A stretch of 64,000 nt of DNA from contig CAJNOL010000920.1 of assembly GCA_905250125.1 (NCBI GenBank), forward strand, positions 29,909-93,908, in the 5' to 3' direction. Every line of letters begins with the position of its first letter. The stretch's first letter is position 1. The DNA comes from Rotaria sordida (lineage: Eukaryota > Rotifera > Eurotatoria > Philodinida > Philodinidae). Under the pieces are notes generated by a model. It did not search any database. It was not told the DNA's origin and worked only from the letters and a program-made list of their open reading frames with translations. This document shows, one piece after another, positions 56,846 to 64,000 of this stretch. The translations under genes and the position numbers were made by a program.

Positions 56846-59800
56846 CGTAAATTAGCTGATGAAGAATTATTGAAAGATCTGAAAAAATTATCATCTGTAC
56901 GTGGTATTCCATTAGAACCATTATCAACACAAATAAGACAACCAGCACAAGAACGTGTTTTTAAAGAATTAAGTGCAATTAATGATCGAATTGCTTCATT
57001 AATACAAGTTAAACAAATGGGTTTATTAACACCAGAAAATAGACAACAATTACAACAATTAATGAAAGATAGAAGAACGAAGGCTTATGCATTAAGACGT
57101 CTTCAATTGAAAACAAAAGCTTCAAATAGATATAGAGTTAAACGACGAAAAATTGTATTAATATTTTTTTTTCTTTAATCTTTTTTAAGTTTGATTATTT
57201 GTAGGTTGAACATTTATATGAAACAAAACCTGAATTACATCCACAATTAAAAAAACTTTATCGTCCTGGTGGTGGTCGACCACGTATTGAAGAACAATGT
57301 CCTGATTTATTACAAGTAATTGAAGAAATTGCAAAAGTTGGTGGAGCAAGTGATGATCGAAGACGATCATCAACTATTCGACCTTGTTTAACATTAGATG
57401 ATTTAAGAGACAAACTTAAACAAAGAGGTTATGATATTAAACGAACAACACTTTATTATCGGTAAATAATTAAATTCATATAAAAGAGTATCTTTTACTA
57501 ATTGTATCATCAGTTTTCGAATATCATCTTATACAATTATTTATCTTGAACATATTTTTATACAAGAAAATTAGTCTCGATTTTAAACCAAAAAACAAAA
57601 CAATGAGCTTTTCATAAAAATCAAAACTTTGACAATAAACTCATCTTGTTCATGTCGACTTGAATATCCATTAGAGAGAAAATCGATTGTAGTTTAGTAG
57701 AAAAACTTTTTTTTCAAATTCATAGACACTCTTTGATATGATATTTTTTTGCTAAATCGATTTCTACTACAAGATCTTTAACTTTTGTTTTTAATCTGAA
57801 TCAAGAAAACTTGTTTCACTTCATGTTTGTAAATATGACAGTTAGATGTAAATATGTAAAATGTTCGCTTTTCGTTTGAATTAAGAAAATCGGGAGAATA
57901 TATGTGTAAACAAGAATAGAATTGTCTATTGAATGAATTTTCACTGTGTGATGAACTTAAGGAGAGAAGTGTTCATCACACAGTGATAATCGTTTTATTT
58001 AGCTTCATCCCATAATAAATGGTCCCGTTCACATACAAAACATACGCATCGATAATGAATGGTAATCAAGCGTAACGGTCACACACAAGAAGAGAACGGT
58101 TACAAGGTGAATAGAGAAAAAAAAAGGATAGATGAAGATGATACATTTTGTTACACACTGTAGGAGAACATTCTTTTTTTTTTATCTTTACAGTGTTGAG
58201 CAATGTTCAGAAATAATATGCGATGCAAAAGTCTTGGGACAAATGTCAAACTCTGTTACATCATATTGCTAATTTCTAAATCAAACAATTATTTTTTTCC
58301 ATTGAAAAGACAAATGTCTAAACTACAAATTTTCTATCAGACTTTTGTTTCTGGAACGAATCTATAAAACATAAGAAGTCAAAAACTGAACACCTCTAAA
58401 AAAAAGTTCTATTTCTCAATTATTTTAAGCTAGATGGATCGAATTCTAACAGAAAATAGACCACTATGTAGCACATCAAAAATTCTATCGATATCAATTC
58501 TTGACTCTTTGATAAAAAAAAATGGAAAATTAAATTTTTTGTAAAATAGAGTCTTTTCAAGAACTATAAATTTGGAAGGAGATCAATCACGATCTTCAGA
58601 AACTCTGTATGAACGGAATTCTTTGTTTGTTATTTGTTCAAAATACCTTGGATCTTAAAAACTTAGCAGAAAAAAAGCCAAGGCTAAATTTAACTTCTAA
58701 TACACCATTGAAACGAGCACTCTTTATACTACAAAAATCATCATTAAACGTGCGTTTTCATTTTGTTTCTGATGTAAAATAAAGAAAACGATATTGTACG
58801 AAGGCGAAGTTACAAGAACTTCTTCTGCTGCATAGATTCCTTTCAGAAAAAAAAGTCTGGTAGAATATTTCTAGTTCAGACATTGCTCTTTCCAATAAAA
58901 AAAAAATTTGATTGATTTAAAAGTTAGCAACATAGTCTAACAGAGTTTGACATTTATATCAAAGACTTTTGCATCGCGTGTTATTTCTCGAACGATTAGT
59001 TCTCTATTCAAACACTGATCACGAGCAAACTAGATAGATATGAGAGAGAAAGAAACTTTTGTATCTATCCTATTGGTAGTTGCTTCTAGATAAGTTTTCA
59101 AATCTGTAGTAAACAAAATTGAAACCTTTTAATAACTATATATATTCGAAGTAAATTTGATGATGAGTTCATTTCAATTTTGAGTTTCAAAACAAAAAAT
59201 TGAGAAAACTTTGCAACATAAATATATAAATTGACGTCTTTTGTTGTGCTGATTCTGAATATTCAGTGAGAAAAATATTGCTATCAAAATCAGGATTATT
59301 TTTGATTACCGGTAGATAAAACTTAATTATCCAATTTTTGTACCATAATCGAATTGAAATCGACTATAATCTTAAAATCTATTGAAAAAATAACCGAAAA
59401 AAATCGATTGAAATCTGAATCAATCGAAATTAGATTGATTACTAAGGATTATATTAATTGTAATCATAAAATCGATTTTAATCTTGTTAATCGATAAAAA
59501 TAAGATTTATAGATTTTCAATCGATTATTAACGATTCTCTCAGTTGTGATTTGATTTTTATCAGTTGAGAATTAATCGAAAACATAGAGCATGTCTGATC
59601 GATTTTCAAAATTAGTAATGACGTAAATCTAATTATTTTCGTAAGTAGAAGACAAACATGAAATGAGTGCAATGTGGAAGGATAGCAATTATAGAAGTGC
59701 TTTATACATACAGAAGTCCTATATAGAAAAAATTGAAAATATTTATGCAATTGATTCAAATATTTTGTTTAATTTTAATCAATATCTTTCATAAATAGTA

Positions 59801-62800
59801 AAATTTACAAAGTGTATTTGAGGAGAGAATCTTTTATTAAAAAGATCTATACTTATTGAATATTCTTATGTGAAACCAGGCTTAAATAATAATATGATCG
59901 GTTAAAATCTCTTAATCGATTTCTGATGTAATTGCATTATTTTAGTTTGAAACAATTTATAGGCCAGTTCCAACTTTACTTTAATTGCCGGAGTTTATCT
60001 TAGTGACAATTTCATGGTCTCGGAACACGAGTAACGCAAAAAATTCATAAGCAAATTAGGGTTTCATGTTCGAATACCGAGAAAAGCGTATATCTTCAAT
60101 GTGTACGATTAGAATTGATTAACAGGTAGCATAGAGTAAGAATAGATAATTGCCATGTAAAAAAATGGAGAAAAACTGACATTAAACGATTTTTTCGTGG
60201 TTCTTTTGGATGGAAAAGGTCTTCATTTAATTCTATTTCATCTTATCGTTTACAAATCAGTACAACAGTATAAAAAATTGATCAAAATCATGCTGAAGTC
60301 AATTATATGAGAATTTTCGCCATGACTATTGCGGAATCAAATCCCGATTATAATTAGGGTGGTAATTTTGATTAGTGCCCATAGGATTTTGAAATTTTAA
60401 TGGATTATAATCGCTAAAATTTTCCACTAAGTATGCTATCTATTTTGATTGGAAAGTTGATAACTACGACAGAAATCGCTGTCTCTACCAACCATTATTC
60501 GTCCGTTGAGTTACATTGACTTTTTTCATTCTTGGGACATCTGTATTTAATGATAAAAATTCCATCAGTAAAAAGAAAATATCTATCAAAAGACCGACTA
60601 CATCTTTCTCATACCAGCTGTTAAACTCTTTGAATAGGATTTCTCTGAAAAAAAAAGAATTTAGAGAAAACGTTCAAAGTTAACGAGAAAAAGTTTTTAT
60701 TGTTGACATATTCGTTACTTTTCTTATCCTAATTGAATATTGTCAATGTTTGAAATGTCCATCATAAAAAATTTCGATTAAACAAATAATTTATTTTAAT
60801 GATCTGATTTTGAATATATACTAATATGAAATTTTCTTTCTTTTTTTTTTTTTGTTTTAAATATTTAGTCTGTTACCTCATCGTGCATCATCAAGAGATG
60901 GTCGTCGTCATGTTAATACTGCTCCAGTTCGTCTTCGTCGTGCTCAAAATGATGATCATGGAAAACATGAAGATGGTCATTTTGCTACAGCAACAATACG
61001 TTATATGAAAGATTTAGCTTCAATATTTGGCAATGATTGTGTTTTTTATTTATCTCAAGATGATAAATGTAAAGTTCCATTAGGTTTACCTGCAGCTAGA
61101 GTTCAAGCACCATTATTAATGCATTTGGATTATCGAATAAGTTTACCAGATCATGATTGGGTAGTTGCACCTCGACATCAATTAATACCAAGTGTATATG
61201 CAGCATGTCTTTTATCTCAAGATGGAGATATAGGTTATTCAGGTCCAACATATATAGCTGTACGTTCAGCTAGACATGATCTATCAACTGCTGATTCTCA
61301 TGCAACAGATTTTGATCGACTTGTTTCTTTGAAAGAATTTGAAAAAGTAGCACGTGATGAAACTGGACAAGTTAAACCAATTGTTATTGTTACTGTTGAT
61401 GGTGGTCCTGATGAAAATCCACGTTTTCCAAAAACACTTGTTTCAAGTATTAGAAAATTTAAAAAGTATAATCTAGATGCATTTTTTGTTCTTACACATG
61501 CGTAGGTTTTTTTGTATTTTAATATTAAAAAAATTTTTGAATTTTTTTATTTTATTTTTTAGTCCTGGTCAATCAGCCTATAATATAGTTGAAAGTCGTA
61601 TGGCTCCATTATCTCATGATTTAGCTGGTCTTATATTACCACATGATCATTTTGGTTCACATTTAAATGATTCAGGTGTAACAATAAATGTTGATTTAGA
61701 AAAAATAAATTTTCGTAAAGCTGGACAAATGTTAGCTGAAAGATGGTGTAAATCTATTATTGATGGATTTCCATGTTTTGCTGAATATATTAATCCACCA
61801 GCGACATCAGAAGAACAACGTCGACAAACTGATATTAAAATTGTTATGGATGAACTTTTACGAAAGTTAGTTTTATTTTTGTATTATTTAATTAAAATTA
61901 TATTTTTGTTTTGTGTGTTTTTAAAATAGAATTTGTGCTGAAGAAGAAACAGAAGAAGGACATGAATTTCGTGTTCATGCAGCAGATGAATATTATCAAG
62001 AAAATGCTCGTATGCCAAGAGAAAACACAGGTGAACAACCAAAATATGATATTGATGAATATTGGTGTGCTATGCATGTTTTACAAACACAATATACTTT
62101 ACAAATTGTTCGTTGTAATTCAATTGAATGTTGTGGTCCATGGCGTTCAAATTATGTTCGAGTATTTCCTCATCGATTTTTACCATCACCTGTACCATTT
62201 GAACGTACAGCATATGGTATTAGAATGGCAGAAAAAGATTATCAAAAAGGACAATTTTATGGATCATTATTTCAACGAATTCAATTTCATGGTATTGTTA
62301 TTCAACATACACAGGTTAAAAAAACAACACTAGATCTACCTGCTATCATCATCATATAGACTAACAAAAGAAAAAAAAAACAAAATCATGATAGAAATAA
62401 GATCTAACAGTTTAAGTAGAAGGAACTTATTCAATTTTTCCAATCGATAAGTAGTTTGCTCTTCGTTTCGTTACTCCAATATAGAAGAAACGACAAAAAA
62501 AAACTATTTATTTGGTATATCACCAATATCTATTGATAACGACATCATTCGATTCATAGCTAGTTGTGATTCGAACATAGATATACAATAAAATTTGTAA
62601 CTTTATTCTGCTTCTAATGATGGCCAGAATGATTTCAGTTCAATCGAAATAAATGATCCTATTTATGTCTAATTGAGTATCTAAGAATGAGAATACAAGC
62701 AATTTCCGATGTTTTCCTGCTGACACTTGCTCGTAGTCCTTGTATCTCATGTTTTTTGACAAAAACAAATCATGAATATTGTTTCAATTTCGATTTTCAG

Positions 62801-63324
62801 TGCACATGAACGAGACTGATGTCATTAATATCTAATAATAACAACCATGCCCGTGATTTATTCTTATCACTCATTTCATATTAATAAAAACAAAACGGTT
62901 TTTTTTTTTCTTTCAGAATGACATGTTACCATTTGATTATTGTTGTTCATCAGTAAAAAAAGAAATAAAAAAGCGTATATGTAAAATATGTAATCAATAC
63001 ATTCCGTCAGCATATCGTATGAAAAATCATTATAAAATTCATGCACAACATCATGAAGATTTTGACCATAATGAAGATGATACATTACCACCACTACCAC
63101 CACCACCATCACCATCACCACCAACAACAACAACAGCTGATATAATAATAAATTCAAATGAAAGTCAATTAACAACAACAGCAGCATCTGTACTTAAAAC
63201 AGAAATGTTAGACTGGCTTCAATCAGATTTCGATGACTGTGATGTAGATCCAACAGCAATTCAACTTGAAAGTGATACTGTTACATGTTCGATGACAAAA
63301 TTGTGTGTTGAAGAAAATAGATGA
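56321..63324 (+). CDS. Transposase-derived protein with DDE-type core and C2H2 zinc finger
   Basis: Seven exons: 56321-56416, 56477-57154, 57205-57461, 60869-61501, 61563-61865, 61930-62314, 62917-63324; all junctions GT-AG and in phase, giving 919 residues. The N-terminal ~155 residues end in an acidic D/E/N stretch, a basic run and ten Asn (AAT microsatellite). A coiled, basic region with 'LDDLRDKLKQRGYDI' follows. The core (~385-780) has 'YLSQDDKCKVP' (D408/D409), 'VTVDGGPDENPR' (D521) and 'NIVESRMAPLS' (E565), a plausible DDE triad of an RNase-H-type transposase. I recall this core in scattered animal proteins but cannot name the superfamily. Exon 7 adds one C2H2 finger (C806, C809, H822, H826) and a proline/acidic tail. 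Keeping intron 6 would end the protein at 798 residues without the finger. Intact introns and frame suggest a domesticated nuclear protein. Confidence 0.85.
58220..58977. mobile_element. Inverted-repeat element inside intron 3
   Basis: The left arm begins 'gcgatgcaaaagtcttggg' and its inverted copy ends at ~58977 ('caaagacttttgcatcgc'). The arms run ~165 bp and share 'atgtcaaactctgtta'. There is no transposase between them. It accounts for part of the 3.4-kb size of intron 3 of the transposase-derived gene. Confidence 0.75.
59945..60180 (+). repeat. Dispersed repeat, copy B
   Basis: Same orientation and block order as 1160-1400. It lies in intron 3 next to ATCGATTTTAAT-rich DNA (59300-59560), as copy A does. 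No coding capacity. Confidence 0.6.
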
Positions 63325-63331
63325 ACATGAC

Positions 63332-63337
63332 AATAAA
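63332..63337 (+). promoter_or_regulatory. Candidate poly(A) signal of the transposase-derived gene
   Basis: AATAAA, 8 bp past the stop codon; a second AATAAA follows about 20 bp later in 'tagaataaatgc'. Confidence 0.45.
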
Positions 63338-63955
63338 GTTTCTATGAATATAGAATAAATGCATTCAACATTTTTATTATTAACAATATCTTCACTTTTA
63401 ATTATTATCCCTGTTTAGATTATTGTAGTTTTACTTTTTCTATGATTAACTTTTCTTGAATTTTCATGTTGTTTTTTGTTTTGTAGTTTTCTTTTTTACA
63501 TAAAGATTTTCGTATAAAAAAAAATGTTTTAATATACAACGAGAAATTCGCTTGGTTTATGATGAACATAAATACCTTTTAAATATTGAAAATAAGAAGA
63601 AGATTTAAATTTATTTTTCACATGGATAATGTTTCTTTTATATACACATTTGTTTCAGTGTTATGGACCCAGAAACGCTACTAAGTTTTTAGAACTTTAG
63701 ATAAGAAATTCAATCATCGCAACCTGTTCAATTTTAACATAATAAATACTTCGGTTCTTTTCTTAAATTTCAATAAGACTCGTCATTTTATGTATATGGA
63801 TCAATTCTTCATCAATAGCATCTATTAAATAGATAGAATAATGACTGACTTAAACGACTACAATTGATTGGTATTATTGCTAATGTATTGGATTCTGATT
63901 TGATTCCAAATTTTTGCATAAAAATAAAATCGATGCACCTTGTTCGAGAAAATGA
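63338..63955. other. Non-coding 3' flank
   Basis: No supported gene; AT-rich sequence between the end of the transposase-derived gene and the last hairpin repeat. Confidence 0.4.
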
Positions 63956-64000
63956 TGTGGATGTATGTGTGGTTAACAAGGGAACTCACCCATACTCATA
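63956..64000. repeat. GT-to-CA telomere-like hairpin 9, cut by the window end
   Basis: 'tgtggatgtatgtgtgg' is followed after a short spacer by 'ctcacccatactcata', where the window stops. The C-rich arm may continue. Confidence 0.55.

Noticed and set aside
56619..57373. Minus-strand frames rich in Tyr, His and Leu
   Set aside because: Antisense shadows of exons 2 and 3 of the transposase-derived gene, including the AAT microsatellite.

Overview
The window reads as nuclear DNA of a small animal, most likely a bdelloid rotifer. Supporting signs are: very AT-rich DNA; genes with short spliceosomal introns (50, 60-64 and 136 bp) beside a few long ones; many short inverted-repeat transposons; recurrent tracts built on TGTGGG, the hexamer known as the bdelloid telomere repeat; decayed copies of protein families I recall from bdelloid genomes; and a bacterial/fungal-type P450-reductase fusion with no introns in 3.1 kb, as expected of bdelloids, which hold many horizontally acquired genes. 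There is one 100-N assembly gap (23127-23226), inside an intron. The species assignment is inference; no ribosomal or tRNA gene is visible.

Layout. 1-9 kb: foldback repeats, a mariner-like element (3407-5117) and a decayed Hsp70 gene (minus). 9.2-13.8 kb: a GT2 membrane glycosyltransferase (plus), convergent with a GH35 beta-galactosidase (minus). 14.7-18.6 kb: remnants of an F-box-like and an NmrA-like gene, an intact Asp/Glu-racemase-like gene (minus) and a Merlin/IS1595-like transposase remnant. 20.5-24.1 kb: a foldback element and a two-exon secreted beta-propeller-like gene (minus). 25-26.5 kb: a broken exonuclease-like gene. 26.5-39.6 kb: gene-poor, with one small basic ORF and several palindromic elements, including a hAT-type MITE with an 8-bp target duplication. 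40-46.2 kb: a divergent Kv potassium channel (plus), convergent with a CYP102/CYP505-type P450-reductase fusion (minus). 46.5-54.8 kb: MITEs and non-coding DNA. 56.3-63.3 kb: a seven-exon gene of 919 codons that joins a transposase-derived DDE-type domain to a C-terminal C2H2 zinc finger.

The most unusual pattern is a set of nine dispersed tracts in which a TGTGGG-like G-rich run is followed, after a short spacer, by its CCCACA-like complement. The order is always G-rich then C-rich, the geometry of two telomere ends facing each other. One abuts the break of the Hsp70 pseudogene, and every convergent gene pair apart from the one next to the mariner insertion has one between its 3' ends. The genes share no obvious pathway: the enzymes act on carbohydrates, fatty-acid-like substrates and amino acids, with one ion channel and one transposase-derived nuclear factor.
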